DNA of 30,338 bases from JBEVEP01 sp040512755 (GCA_040512755.1 JBEVEP010000116.1:1-30338), one strand, 5' to 3'; numbered from the stretch's first letter, positions 15,935-24,714 are shown. The notes: generated by a model not told the origin, from the sequence alone. Translations and numbers: made by a program.

Positions 15935-17062
15935 ATGACAAAGCGGATTATCCTACTTGCCGCCGGTGGAACCGGGGGTCATCTGTTTCCAGCCGAAGCG
16001 CTGGCGCATGAACTCATTACGCGCGGATGGAGTGTGCAGCTTGCCACCGACACGCGCGCCGAGCGCTTTGCCATTAATTTCCCAGGATCGGTGATACACC
16101 CGATCTCCGCAGCAACGATCGGTTCGCGCAACCCCTTTGCCGTGCTCCATTCCTTCTGGAAAATCTGGCGAGGCGTGCGGCAGGCCTCGGCGGTCATCGC
16201 CAAAAACAAGCCGGCGGCAGTTGTCGGCTTTGGCGGTTATCCGACGTTGCCGCCACTCTATGCAGCGACCAGACGCGGCGTGCCGGCACTCATCCACGAG
16301 CAGAACGCCGTCATGGGCCGCGCAAACAAAGCTCTGTCCAGCCGGGTGGACGCCATAGCGGGCGGATTCCTGGAGGAGAGAGTGAATGGCGTCGGCGCCA
16401 AGATAGTAGTGACCGGCAATCCGGTTCGGCCGGCAGTGATCGAGGCGGCAAACACCGCCTATGAGGCGCCGGCCTCGGATCAGCCTTTCCATCTCCTTGT
16501 CTTCGGCGGCAGCCAGGGAGCGCAGTTCTTCTCCGACGCGATTCCTCTCGCAATCAAGGCGCTGCCGCCGGCGGCGCGACAGAGGTTGAGGGTAACGCAG
16601 CAGGCAAGGGATGACGACGAGGCGCGTGTCCGCGTGGCCTATGAGGAGATCGGCGTCGAAGCCGAAGTCTCGCCATTCTTCAGCGACATGGCCGAACGGA
16701 TAGCGGCGGCGCATCTGGTGATCTCCCGCTCCGGCGCCTCTACCGTCTCCGAAATTGCGGTGATCGGGCGGCCAGCGCTGCTGGTGCCATATCCGCATGC
16801 GCTCGATCATGATCAGGCTGCCAATGCCGCGACGCTCGCAGCCGCTGGTGGCGCGGAAGTGCATCCGCAGGCGACACTGTCGTCGACGCGCCTGGCCGAT
16901 CTTATCGGCGGCTTCCTGGACGATCCCGCGAGGCTAAGCGCCATGGCGGCGAGCGCAAAGTCGGCCGGGAAACCCCATGCGGCGCGGTTGCTCGCCGATC
17001 TGACAGAGGCTATTGCGTCCGGCCAGAAGATCGCGGAGTTCAAGGAAAGGGCGCGGCCATGA
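15935..17062 (+). CDS. murG: UDP-GlcNAc:lipid I GlcNAc transferase MurG
   Basis: MurG adds GlcNAc to lipid I on the inner face of the membrane, giving lipid II. The 375-residue GT-B protein has the first G-loop GGTGGHLFPA near 10-19, GFGGYPTLPPL near 93, HEQNAVMGRAN near 119, GNPVRP, the second-domain G-loop GGSQGAQFFS and the donor-binding SRSGASTVSE, with PYPHALDHDQAANA after it. ATG 15935 follows the ftsW stop by one base and gives the family start; the frame is open upstream inside ftsW, which I discount. Its stop overlaps murC by ATGA. Confidence 0.96.
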   Translation: MTKRIILLAAGGTGGHLFPAEALAHELITRGWSVQLATDTRAERFAINFPGSVIHPISAATIGSRNPFAVLHSFWKIWRGVRQASAVIAKNKPAAVVGFGGYPTLPPLYAATRRGVPALIHEQNAVMGRANKALSSRVDAIAGGFLEERVNGVGAKIVVTGNPVRPAVIEAANTAYEAPASDQPFHLLVFGGSQGAQFFSDAIPLAIKALPPAARQRLRVTQQARDDDEARVRVAYEEIGVEAEVSPFFSDMAERIAAAHLVISRSGASTVSEIAVIGRPALLVPYPHALDHDQAANAATLAAAGGAEVHPQATLSSTRLADLIGGFLDDPARLSAMAASAKSAGKPHAARLLADLTEAIASGQKIAEFKERARP

Positions 17063-18465
17063 AGATGCGGCAGACGATTGGCCTCGTGCATTTCATCGGT
17101 ATCGGTGGCATCGGCATGAGCGGCATCGCCGAGGTGCTGCACAATCTCGGCTATCGCGTGCAGGGATCGGACCAGGCAGACGGCGCCAATGTTCAGCGGT
17201 TGCGGGACCAAGGCATCGAGTGTTTCGTCGGCCACAAGGCCGAGAACCTGGGTGAAGCCGAGGTCGTGGTTGTTTCCACCGCCATCAAGAAGGACAATCC
17301 AGAACTGATTGCCGCCCGTGAGCGTCTGCTGCCGGTGGTACGCCGCGCCGAGATGCTGGCGGAGCTGATGCGCTTCCGTCAGGCGGTCGCGATCGGCGGC
17401 ACCCACGGCAAGACAACCACGACATCGATGGTGGCGGCATTGCTTGACGCAGGCGGCCTTGATCCAACTGTCATCAACGGCGGCATCATCAACGCCTACG
17501 GTACCAATGCGCGTATGGGTGGCGGCGATTGGATGGTCGTGGAGGCCGATGAAAGCGACGGCACATTCCTGAAGTTGCCGGCCGAGATCGCGGTCGTCAC
17601 CAATATCGATCCAGAGCATCTCGACCATTACGGCACGTTCGACAAGGTTCGCGAAGCCTTCCGGCAATTCGTTGAAAACGTTCCGTTTTATGGGTTCGGC
17701 GTGATGTGCACGGACCACCCGGAGGTGCAGGCGCTGGTGTCGCGGATCGAGGACCGGAGGGTCATCACCTATGGTGAGAACGCGCAGGCCGACGTGCGCT
17801 ATGCGCGCCGCAGGGTCGAGGGGGCCGGTTCGCTGTTCGACATCGTCATACGCAACAGGAAAACAGGCAAGGAAACAACGATCGGCGATCTGCGCCTGCC
17901 TATGCCGGGCCGCCACAACGTGTCGAACGCCACGGCGGCCATCGCGGTTGCCCATGAACTGGGCCTGTCTTCGGACGATATCCGGAAGGGCCTTTCATCA
18001 TTCGGAGGCGTGAAGCGTCGCTTTACGCCGACGGGAAGCTGGAACGGCGTGCATATTTTCGACGACTACGGACATCATCCCGTCGAGATCAAGGCAGTGC
18101 TCAAGGCGGCACGGGATTCGACCAGCGGACGCGTGATTGCGATCGCGCAGCCTCATCGCTTCACACGACTCCGCGACCTTTTCGACGAATTTTCAGCCTG
18201 CTTCAACGATGCGGACACGGTGATGGTGACGCCAGTTTATCCTGCAGGCGAGGAAGCGATCGACGGCGTCAATTCGGAGGCTCTGGCCGCGCGTATTCGC
18301 GCCGGCGGCCATCGTGACGCGCGTTACATCGAGGGCGCCCAGGCGATCGCTCCTGTGGTTCGCGATCTGGCCCAGCCGGGAGACTTCGTCGTGTTTCTCG
18401 GCGCGGGTAATATCACGCAATGGGCCTACGCCCTGCCGAAGGAACTCGGCGGGGAGCCTGTATGA
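17059..18465 (+). CDS. murC: UDP-MurNAc:L-alanine ligase MurC
   Basis: MurC adds the first stem-peptide residue, L-alanine, to UDP-MurNAc. The 468-residue protein starts with the UDP-binding GIGGIGMSGIAEVL, then the P-loop GTHGKTT at 114-120, EADESDGTF near 165 and FDDYGHHPVEI near 336. It is joined by ATGA overlaps to murG upstream and to murB downstream. GGCGTG-type duplications or frame breaks are not seen; the length is normal for the family. Confidence 0.97.
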   Translation: MKMRQTIGLVHFIGIGGIGMSGIAEVLHNLGYRVQGSDQADGANVQRLRDQGIECFVGHKAENLGEAEVVVVSTAIKKDNPELIAARERLLPVVRRAEMLAELMRFRQAVAIGGTHGKTTTTSMVAALLDAGGLDPTVINGGIINAYGTNARMGGGDWMVVEADESDGTFLKLPAEIAVVTNIDPEHLDHYGTFDKVREAFRQFVENVPFYGFGVMCTDHPEVQALVSRIEDRRVITYGENAQADVRYARRRVEGAGSLFDIVIRNRKTGKETTIGDLRLPMPGRHNVSNATAAIAVAHELGLSSDDIRKGLSSFGGVKRRFTPTGSWNGVHIFDDYGHHPVEIKAVLKAARDSTSGRVIAIAQPHRFTRLRDLFDEFSACFNDADTVMVTPVYPAGEEAIDGVNSEALAARIRAGGHRDARYIEGAQAIAPVVRDLAQPGDFVVFLGAGNITQWAYALPKELGGEPV

Positions 18466-19427
18466 TCCGAAGCGGAAACCTTCTCGCCAAGCTGGACGGG
18501 CGATTGGGGGAAGTGCGCGGGCGCATTACACCCAACGCAGAGATGGAGAAGATCACCTGGTTCCGGGCAGGCGGGGCGGCGGATGCGCTGTTCCAGCCGG
18601 TGGATGAGGAGGATCTGGCGACATTCCTGCGCGCCGTCCCTGAGGAGATACCGATAACCGTCGTCGGCGTCGGTTCCAACCTTCTGGTTCGCGAAGGCGG
18701 CATTCAGGGGTTCGTGGTTCGCCTGTCGGCCAAAGGATTTGGCGAGGTGGAAGCCGTTTCGGATACCCGGATCAGTGCGGGCGCCGCCACGCCGGACAAG
18801 CGGCTTGCGGCTGTTGCCCATGAGGCCGGCATCGGCGGGTTCCATTTCTATCACGGTATCCCCGGTGGCGTTGGAGGGGCGCTCAGAATGAACGCCGGCG
18901 CGAATGGCGTGGAGACGCGCGAGCGTGTGATTGAGGTCCGTGCGCTTGACCGTAAGGGCAACCTCCACGTCCTTTCCAATGCGGAGATGGGCTACGCGTA
19001 CCGTCATTCCGCTGCGCCAGCAGGCTTCATTTTCACGTCTGCGCTGTTCGAGGGCTATCCGGAAGACAAGGCGGCTATCAAGGCGGCGATGGACGCTGTG
19101 CAGCATCATCGCGAAACCGTACAGCCCATTCGCGAAAAGACAGGCGGATCAACCTTCAAGAACCCTCCCGGTTCCTCCGCCTGGAAGGAGATCGACAAGG
19201 CCGGTTGCCGCGGTTTGATGATCGGTGGGGCGCAAATGTCCCCCATGCATTGCAACTTCATGATCAATACGGGCACCGCGAGCGGTTACGAACTCGAATA
19301 TCTCGGAGAGACCGTGCGCGCGCGAGTTCTTGAGCATTCCGGCGTCAGGCTGCAATGGGAGATCAAGCGTATTGGCGATTTCAAGGCTGGCCACGAAGTT
19401 CATGAATTCCTGGGCCAGTTGCTCTGA
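18462..19427 (+). CDS. murB: UDP-N-acetylenolpyruvoylglucosamine reductase MurB
   Basis: MurB is an FAD enzyme that reduces UDP-GlcNAc-enolpyruvate to UDP-MurNAc with NADPH. The 321-residue protein has GVGSNLLVREGG near 69-80 (FAD binding), GIPGGVGGALRMNAGA near 132-147, YRHS at 180-183 (Tyr-Arg pair), GGSTFKNP at 228-235 with the proton-donor Ser230, and Glu300 in LQWEIKRIG. Length and motifs suit the shorter type II enzymes. In the SExHxNF motif the Glu is replaced by Pro (SPMHCNF, Pro261). ATG 18462 overlaps the murC stop and is preceded by GGGGAG five bases away; a start at 18420 is possible in frame but lies inside murC. Confidence 0.95.
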   Translation: MIRSGNLLAKLDGRLGEVRGRITPNAEMEKITWFRAGGAADALFQPVDEEDLATFLRAVPEEIPITVVGVGSNLLVREGGIQGFVVRLSAKGFGEVEAVSDTRISAGAATPDKRLAAVAHEAGIGGFHFYHGIPGGVGGALRMNAGANGVETRERVIEVRALDRKGNLHVLSNAEMGYAYRHSAAPAGFIFTSALFEGYPEDKAAIKAAMDAVQHHRETVQPIREKTGGSTFKNPPGSSAWKEIDKAGCRGLMIGGAQMSPMHCNFMINTGTASGYELEYLGETVRARVLEHSGVRLQWEIKRIGDFKAGHEVHEFLGQLL

Positions 19428-19472
19428 AAGCAGCCTCTATTTTTGTCTGAAAAACAACTTTCGACCAAAAAG

Positions 19473-19625
19473 TGATTCATCCTGAATTGTCAGGACTTGT
19501 CATGGAATCAACTCTCTGATTCTTTGAGCTCATTGCGTTTCCTGATTTGAGTCGTGCGACGTGTCCGCCGCGTTCCGGTCTGGGGGTTGGCCTTCCGGAG
19601 GACTCGGACTCAACTCATGGAATCA
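19473..19625 (+). promoter_or_regulatory. Seven GANTC sites and nested inverted repeats before ddlB-ftsQAZ
   Basis: This 237-base gap holds GANTC, the target of the alphaproteobacterial cell-cycle methyltransferase CcrM, at 19474, 19505, 19518, 19549, 19601, 19607 and 19620. About one such site per 256 bases is expected at equal base frequencies. TGATTC (19473, 19517) and GAATCA (19505, 19620) alternate as inverted repeats. TCCTGA-ATTG-TCAGGA (19480-19495) is a separate perfect hairpin. No clear sigma-70 promoter boxes were found by eye. In Caulobacter, CcrM and GcrA act through GANTC sites in division-gene promoters, so a cell-cycle-controlled promoter for ddlB-ftsQ-ftsA is the likeliest reading. 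Confidence 0.6.
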
Positions 19626-19664
19626 GCTAGTTATACAACCCTGCCGAAAAGGGGATGACAGGGA

Positions 19665-20591
19665 ATGCCGAAGAAGCACGTGGCCGTATTGCTGGGAGGT
19701 TTTTCGTCCGAGCGGCCGGTGTCACTCTCGTCCGGGAATGCCTGCGCGAACGCGCTTGAGGCAGAGGGCTATCGCGTCACGCGGATCGACGTCGGACGCG
19801 ACATCGCTCAGGTGTTGGCGGACCTCAGGCCGGACGTCGCCTTCAATGCGTTGCATGGCCCATTTGGCGAGGATGGAACGATCCAGGGCATCCTGGAGTA
19901 TCTGGCTCTTCCCTACACACATTCAGGTGTGCTCGCTTCCGCTCTTGCCATGAATAAGGAGCAGGCAAAACTGGTCGCGAAAGCTGCCGGTATTCCGGTT
20001 GCCGAATCCAAGGTGGTGAATCGTTTCACGATCCGGGACAAGCATCCGATGCCGCCGCCTTATGTCGTCAAGCCGGTCAATGAAGGGTCGAGCTTCGGCG
20101 TCGTCATCGTCAAGGAAGGCCAGTCGCATCCGCCGCAGATTATTACGTCTCCGGATTGGAAATATGGCGATATCGTCATGGTGGAGCGCTTCATCCACGG
20201 CCGCGAACTCACCTGCGCTGTCATGGGGGACGTGGCGCTTGGCGTGACGGACATTATCCCGGTCGGCCACTCCTTCTATGACTATGATTCAAAATACGTT
20301 GTTGGCGGATCAAAACACGTTTGTCCGGCAAAAATTTCACCGAATATTTACCAAAAAATACTGACACTGGCCCTTAAGGCACATCAAGCGATCGGCTGCC
20401 GGGGCATCTCCCGGTCGGACTTCCGTTATGACGACCGTCATTCCGAAAATGGCGAGATCATATGGCTCGAAGTCAATACGCAGCCGGGCATGACGCCGAC
20501 ATCGTTGGTGCCGGAAATCGCCGCGCAAGCGGGGCATTCGTTCGGCGATCTCTTGAGTTGGATGGTGGAGGACGCTTCGTGTTTGCGTTGA
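19665..20591 (+). CDS. ddlB: D-alanine--D-alanine ligase
   Basis: Ddl joins two D-alanines with ATP to give the dipeptide used by MurF. The 308-residue ATP-grasp protein shows GGFSSERPVSLSSGN near 11-25 (substrate Glu), ALHGPFGEDGTIQG near 62-75, KPVNEGSSFGV (ATP-grasp loop), YDYDSKY, SRSDFRYD (Arg and Asp) and LEVNTQPGMT (metal-binding Glu and Asn). GGGGA at 19651-19655 lies nine bases before the ATG. It starts a new block after a 237-base gap rich in GANTC and overlaps ftsQ by 13 bases. Confidence 0.96.
   Translation: MPKKHVAVLLGGFSSERPVSLSSGNACANALEAEGYRVTRIDVGRDIAQVLADLRPDVAFNALHGPFGEDGTIQGILEYLALPYTHSGVLASALAMNKEQAKLVAKAAGIPVAESKVVNRFTIRDKHPMPPPYVVKPVNEGSSFGVVIVKEGQSHPPQIITSPDWKYGDIVMVERFIHGRELTCAVMGDVALGVTDIIPVGHSFYDYDSKYVVGGSKHVCPAKISPNIYQKILTLALKAHQAIGCRGISRSDFRYDDRHSENGEIIWLEVNTQPGMTPTSLVPEIAAQAGHSFGDLLSWMVEDASCLR
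20567..20571 (+). promoter_or_regulatory. Ribosome binding site that sets the ftsQ start
   Basis: GGAGG lies seven bases before GTG 20579 inside the end of ddlB. It favours this GTG over an in-frame ATG at 20462 that would overlap ddlB by 130 bases and add 39 residues without family resemblance. Confidence 0.65.
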
Positions 20592-21511
20592 AGTCGGGAC
20601 AGAGTGGACGGGCGGGCGCCTTGAAGCCGCTCGGCCAGTCCCTTGCGGCGGGCGGGCTGATTTTGCCGCGCCTGCTTCGCCGCCCTGCGCGTCTGCTCGC
20701 GCGCGTGAACGATGGAGAGTTTGCGCCGCCCCGCTTTGCGGCGACGATTGCATCAGCAGTGCTTCTTGGTGCGTCCGGGCTCTATGGTGCGTATGCCGGC
20801 GGTCACTTCCCGGCTCTGGTCCAGACCATAACCGCGAGAACCGGATTTGCTATCGATCAGATACGGGTGTCAGGCCATCATGAGACTTCTGAAATCGACA
20901 TTCTCGATCGGCTTGAGCTCAACGGCTGGACATCCTTGATCGGCTTCGATGCCGAAAAGGCGCGCGAGCATATTGCGGCGTTGCCGTGGGTGCAGTCTGC
21001 CGCCGTCCGCAAGATCTATCCCGATGAGATTGAGGTTCGCATCGAGGAGCGTAAGCCTTTCGCGATCTGGCAGCATGGCCAGGAGCTCAGCATTGTCGAG
21101 AAATCAGGCAACGTGATCGCGCCGTTTGCCGGCGCTCGCCATGCAATGTTGCCGCTGGTCATCGGGCTTGGCGCTCCGGAAAAGGCATCTGCGTTTATTG
21201 AGAAGGTCAAGAATTACCCGGAACTCGCTTCGCGCGTGAAAGGCTACATCCGCATCGGCGAACGCCGGTGGGACCTTCGTCTTGAGAACGGGGTGACGAT
21301 CAAGCTGCCCGAAGTGGGCGAGACGGGAGCGATCGAGTCGATCCTGGCAATGGACACCGAAACCGGGGTCCTTTCGCGTGACATAGCGGCGATCGACATG
21401 CGGTTGAGTGACCGCCTGGTGGTTCAGTTGACTCCGGAGGCAGCGCTTCGTCGCGAGGCTGCGCTGAGCGAGAAGCCCAAGTCGCGCAAGAAGCCGGAGC
21501 AGAGAATATGA
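20579..21511 (+). CDS. ftsQ: Cell division protein FtsQ
   Basis: FtsQ is a bitopic inner-membrane protein that links cytoplasmic and periplasmic divisome parts and binds FtsB-FtsL. The 310-residue protein has a basic cytoplasmic tail of about 52 residues, one membrane helix (about 53-72), a POTRA domain that starts at FAIDQIRVSGHHETSE and includes LPWVQSAAVRKIYPDEIEVRIEE-type sequence, and an FtsQ beta domain up to the basic KPKSRKKPEQR tail. Translation starts at GTG 20579, overlapping ddlB by 13 bases. It overlaps ftsA by ATGA. Confidence 0.93.
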   Translation: MFALKSGQSGRAGALKPLGQSLAAGGLILPRLLRRPARLLARVNDGEFAPPRFAATIASAVLLGASGLYGAYAGGHFPALVQTITARTGFAIDQIRVSGHHETSEIDILDRLELNGWTSLIGFDAEKAREHIAALPWVQSAAVRKIYPDEIEVRIEERKPFAIWQHGQELSIVEKSGNVIAPFAGARHAMLPLVIGLGAPEKASAFIEKVKNYPELASRVKGYIRIGERRWDLRLENGVTIKLPEVGETGAIESILAMDTETGVLSRDIAAIDMRLSDRLVVQLTPEAALRREAALSEKPKSRKKPEQRI

Positions 21512-22818
21512 GCTGGCTCGGCGGCAAGGGAGATGCAGCTGCACGGCGGACCGGCATTGTCAGCGTGCTGGATGTCGGCTCAAGCAAAGTCTGCTGCATT
21601 GTCGCGCGCCTGAAGCCGGCTGAGCAAAGCCAGCTTCTGCGCGGCCGGACCCACAAGGCGCAAGTCATAGGGATCGGACATCAGAAGTCGCAGGGCGTGA
21701 AGTCAGGCGTGGTTGTCGATCTCGACCGCGCCGAGCAGGCGATCAGGCTTGCGGTCGACGCGGCCGAGCGTATGGCCGGCCTCACCGTGGACTCGCTGAT
21801 CGTCAACATCAGCGCGGGCCGCCTGAAGAGCGAGACATTCTCGGCGACCATCAAGCTCGGCGGTCACGAGGCGGATGAGGCCGACATCACGCGTGTGCTT
21901 GGCGCTGGCGCCAAGCAGGCGCTGCGGGCCGAGCGCGACGTCGTCCATTCCTTGCCTGTGGCGTATTCGCTCGATGCAGAACGCGGCGTGCGTGATCCCC
22001 GCGGAATGGTCGGCGATACGTTGGGCGTCGATATGCATGTGCTGACCGGTGATGCTGCCCCGCTTCGCAATCTCGAACTCTGCATCAATCGCTCGCACCT
22101 TTCGGTGGAGCGGATGGTGGCCACGCCCTACGCCAGCGGCTTGGCCGCTTTGGTGGATGATGAGCTGGAGATGGGGGCCGCCTGCATCGACATGGGCGGC
22201 GGCACGACGACGATTTCGGTCTTTGCCGATGGCAAGTTCGTTCACGCCGATGCGATCCCGATCGGTGGCAGCCACGTGACGCTGGATATGGCCCGAGGGC
22301 TGTCCGCGCGTCTCGAGGATGCAGAGCGGTTGAAAGTGATGCACGGCTCGGCGTTGCCGGGAAGCGCCGATGATCGCGATGTTGTCTCGATCCAGCCGAT
22401 CGGCAATGACGATAGCGAGATGCCTCTGCAGGTGCCGCGCTCCGTTATGACGCGTATCATTCGTGCGCGCATCGAGGAGACATTGGAAATCCTGCGCGAC
22501 AAGCTCAACCAATCGGGCTACGGCGGTTCGGTCGGCAAGCGAGTCGTGTTGACGGGTGGCGCGAGCCAGTTGTCCGGTCTCCCGGAGGCGGCGCGGCGCA
22601 TCCTGGGCCGCAATGTGCGGATCGGGCGTCCGCTTGGCGTGGCCAGCCTGCCGGAAGCGGCTAAAGGGCCGGCCTTTGCGACAGCAGTTGGCCTACTGAT
22701 TTATCCGCAGGTCGCCGGGCTCGAAAACATCCAGGCACACGGGGGTTTGCGTTTCCGGATGACCGGCACGGGCGGCACATTCAACCGGATGGGCCAGTGG
22801 TTGAGGGACAGTTTTTAG
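21508..22818 (+). CDS. ftsA: Cell division protein FtsA
   Basis: FtsA is an actin-like ATPase that tethers FtsZ filaments to the inner membrane and recruits later divisome proteins. The 436-residue chain has the first phosphate loop VSVLDVGSSKVCC near residue 12, the SHS2 (1C) insertion region after it, the second phosphate loop DMGGGTTTISVF near 229 and GGASQLSGL near 348. It ends in an amphipathic segment, FNRMGQWLRDSF, of the kind that binds membrane. It overlaps ftsQ by ATGA and is separated from ftsZ by 77 bases without a strong stem-loop. Confidence 0.96.
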   Translation: MSWLGGKGDAAARRTGIVSVLDVGSSKVCCIVARLKPAEQSQLLRGRTHKAQVIGIGHQKSQGVKSGVVVDLDRAEQAIRLAVDAAERMAGLTVDSLIVNISAGRLKSETFSATIKLGGHEADEADITRVLGAGAKQALRAERDVVHSLPVAYSLDAERGVRDPRGMVGDTLGVDMHVLTGDAAPLRNLELCINRSHLSVERMVATPYASGLAALVDDELEMGAACIDMGGGTTTISVFADGKFVHADAIPIGGSHVTLDMARGLSARLEDAERLKVMHGSALPGSADDRDVVSIQPIGNDDSEMPLQVPRSVMTRIIRARIEETLEILRDKLNQSGYGGSVGKRVVLTGGASQLSGLPEAARRILGRNVRIGRPLGVASLPEAAKGPAFATAVGLLIYPQVAGLENIQAHGGLRFRMTGTGGTFNRMGQWLRDSF

Positions 22819-22895
22819 TATCACGAGTTTGACGGGGACAGCCCCACAGGCAGCCGCAGCGGCGAGCGGCGGAACAGGCGAAAAGGACGAGGACA

Positions 22896-24569
22896 ATGAC
22901 CATCAATCTGCAAAAGCCGGACATTACCGAGCTTAAGCCACGCATCACCGTGTTCGGTGTCGGTGGTGGCGGCGGAAATGCCGTAAACAACATGATCACG
23001 GCGGGCCTGCGGGGGGTTGAATTCGTCGTGGCAAACACCGACGCCCAGGCGTTGACCATGTCCAAGGCAGAAAGGTTGATCCAGCTTGGCGCCCATGTCA
23101 CCGAAGGGCTAGGCGCAGGGTCCCAGCCGGAAGTCGGTCGTGCGGCGGCTGAAGAATGCATTGATGAGCTCATCGATCACCTGTCGAACACCCACATGTG
23201 CTTCGTCACGGCGGGCATGGGCGGTGGTACCGGAACGGGCGCCGCGCCGGTCGTTGCGCGCGCAGCGCGCGAGAAGGGCATCCTCACTGTCGGCGTTGTC
23301 ACCAAGCCATTCCATTTCGAGGGTCAGCGCCGGATGAAGACGGCGGACTTCGGGATCGAAGAACTTCAGAAATGCGTCGATACCCTGATCGTGATCCCAA
23401 ACCAGAACCTCTTCCGCATCGCCAATGACAAGACGACCTTCGCCGACGCTTTTGCCATGGCCGACCAGGTTCTGTATTCGGGCGTCGCTTGCATCACGGA
23501 TCTCATGGTCAAGGAAGGTCTTATCAACCTCGACTTCGCCGACGTCCGCTCGGTGATGCGCGAAATGGGCAAGGCTATGATGGGAACGGGCGAAGCCTCG
23601 GGCGACGGGCGCGCCATGGCCGCCGCCGAAGCCGCTATCGCCAATCCTTTGCTTGACGAGACCTCGATGAAAGGCGCGAAGGGCCTGTTGATTTCGATCA
23701 CCGGCGGCCGTGACCTTACCCTGTTTGAAGTCGACGAGGCTGCAACCCGCATTCGCGAGGAGGTCGATCAGGACGCCAATATCATCCTCGGCGCGACGTT
23801 CGATGAGGATCTGGAAGGTGTGATCCGCGTATCGGTGGTGGCGACCGGTATCGACAAGAGTGCGGCGGATATCTCAGCGCCGCCAATCGCCATCCGCCAG
23901 CCATTGAAGCAGCCCTTGGCCCGGCCTGCAGCCGAAGTTCGCCCCGCTCCTGACGCGGCGCGCGAGGTGCGCACCGCGGACCCGGTTTCCGAGGCAATCC
24001 GTGCAGCAGAAATGAGCACTGCCGAAGTGGCGGCTCATGCCCGTCCGACGGTCCAGCAGCAGCCCGCGGACGATTTCCGCCCCCAGAGCAAGCTGTTCCA
24101 GCCGGCGCCGGGTACCCAGCCGGTCCAGCATGTGCAGCAGGTTCAGCCTGCACCGCAGCCGGCGCCTGTCGTCCAGCAGCGTGAACCTCAGCCGGTCGCG
24201 CAGCCGCAGCCGAGGATGCCACGCGTCGAGGATTTTCCGCCAGTCGTGAAGGCGGAAGTGGAAGCGGCCCATCGCGCTCCCGAGCATCATGAGGACCGGG
24301 GTCCGATGGGGTTGCTCAAGCGCCTCACCAATGGCCTGTCATCACGCCGCGAGGAAGAGCCGGCCAGACTGCAGCCAGCCCAGCCGCGGGAGCCAAAACT
24401 GCGTCAGCCGGCGCCTGATGCGCGCCGCCTCGCCAGCCAGGACTCGCAGGTCTATGCCCCGCGCCGCGCGCAGCTTGATGAACACGGCCGCCTGACGCCG
24501 CAGCCGAGAGCTACGCAGGAAGACGATCAGCTTGAAATTCCGGCGTTTCTGCGCCGGCAGGCAAATTGA
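22896..24569 (+). CDS. ftsZ: Cell division protein FtsZ, long-linker form
   Basis: FtsZ is the tubulin-like GTPase that forms the cytokinetic ring. The 557-residue protein has the GTPase core at about 1-320 with the signature GGGTGTG at 109-115 and NTDAQAL at 47-53. A long linker of roughly 220 residues rich in Gln, Pro, Ala and Arg follows, then the conserved C-terminal peptide LEIPAFLRRQAN that binds FtsA and other partners. The linker is much longer than in E. coli (total 383 residues), as is usual in Hyphomicrobiales. AGGACGAGGA directly before the ATG gives a ribosome binding site. A stem-loop follows at 24691. Confidence 0.97.
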   Translation: MTINLQKPDITELKPRITVFGVGGGGGNAVNNMITAGLRGVEFVVANTDAQALTMSKAERLIQLGAHVTEGLGAGSQPEVGRAAAEECIDELIDHLSNTHMCFVTAGMGGGTGTGAAPVVARAAREKGILTVGVVTKPFHFEGQRRMKTADFGIEELQKCVDTLIVIPNQNLFRIANDKTTFADAFAMADQVLYSGVACITDLMVKEGLINLDFADVRSVMREMGKAMMGTGEASGDGRAMAAAEAAIANPLLDETSMKGAKGLLISITGGRDLTLFEVDEAATRIREEVDQDANIILGATFDEDLEGVIRVSVVATGIDKSAADISAPPIAIRQPLKQPLARPAAEVRPAPDAAREVRTADPVSEAIRAAEMSTAEVAAHARPTVQQQPADDFRPQSKLFQPAPGTQPVQHVQQVQPAPQPAPVVQQREPQPVAQPQPRMPRVEDFPPVVKAEVEAAHRAPEHHEDRGPMGLLKRLTNGLSSRREEEPARLQPAQPREPKLRQPAPDARRLASQDSQVYAPRRAQLDEHGRLTPQPRATQEDDQLEIPAFLRRQAN

Positions 24570-24598
24570 GGCACGGACGCCCTCAGTCCGAGAACCCG

Positions 24599-24615
24599 GG
24601 ACCGATTTTCGGTCC
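24599..24615 (+). terminator. Hairpin after ftsZ
   Basis: GGACCGA and TCGGTCC pair around TTT, 30 bases after the ftsZ stop. There is no T-run. A smaller CGGAC/GTCCG hairpin lies just before it (24574-24590). These may protect the 3' end of the ftsZ message or contribute to termination. Confidence 0.35.
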
Positions 24616-24690
24616 AGGATACGAGGTTCGAGGACGGCTCCCGTGCGTTCGAATGACGCAGCCCCATAACGCAACATAACAATCGTTAAC

Positions 24691-24714
24691 GAGCGGAGGC
24701 CCTGGCTTCCGCTC
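24691..24714 (+). terminator. Stem-loop closing the dcw cluster
   Basis: GAGCGGAGGC and GCTTCCGCTC form a ten-base-pair stem with one G-T wobble around CCTG. It is the strongest stem in the 373-base gap after ftsZ, and a short AT-containing stretch (ATATCG) follows. It probably ends the dcw transcript, though the T-run is poor. Confidence 0.5.

Noticed and set aside
16813..17955. A 380-codon minus-strand frame opposite murG and murC
   Set aside because: Antisense shadow of two well-conserved genes.
24686..24690. TTAAC as a possible CtrA half-site
   Set aside because: The second TTAA at the required seven-base spacing is missing on both sides.
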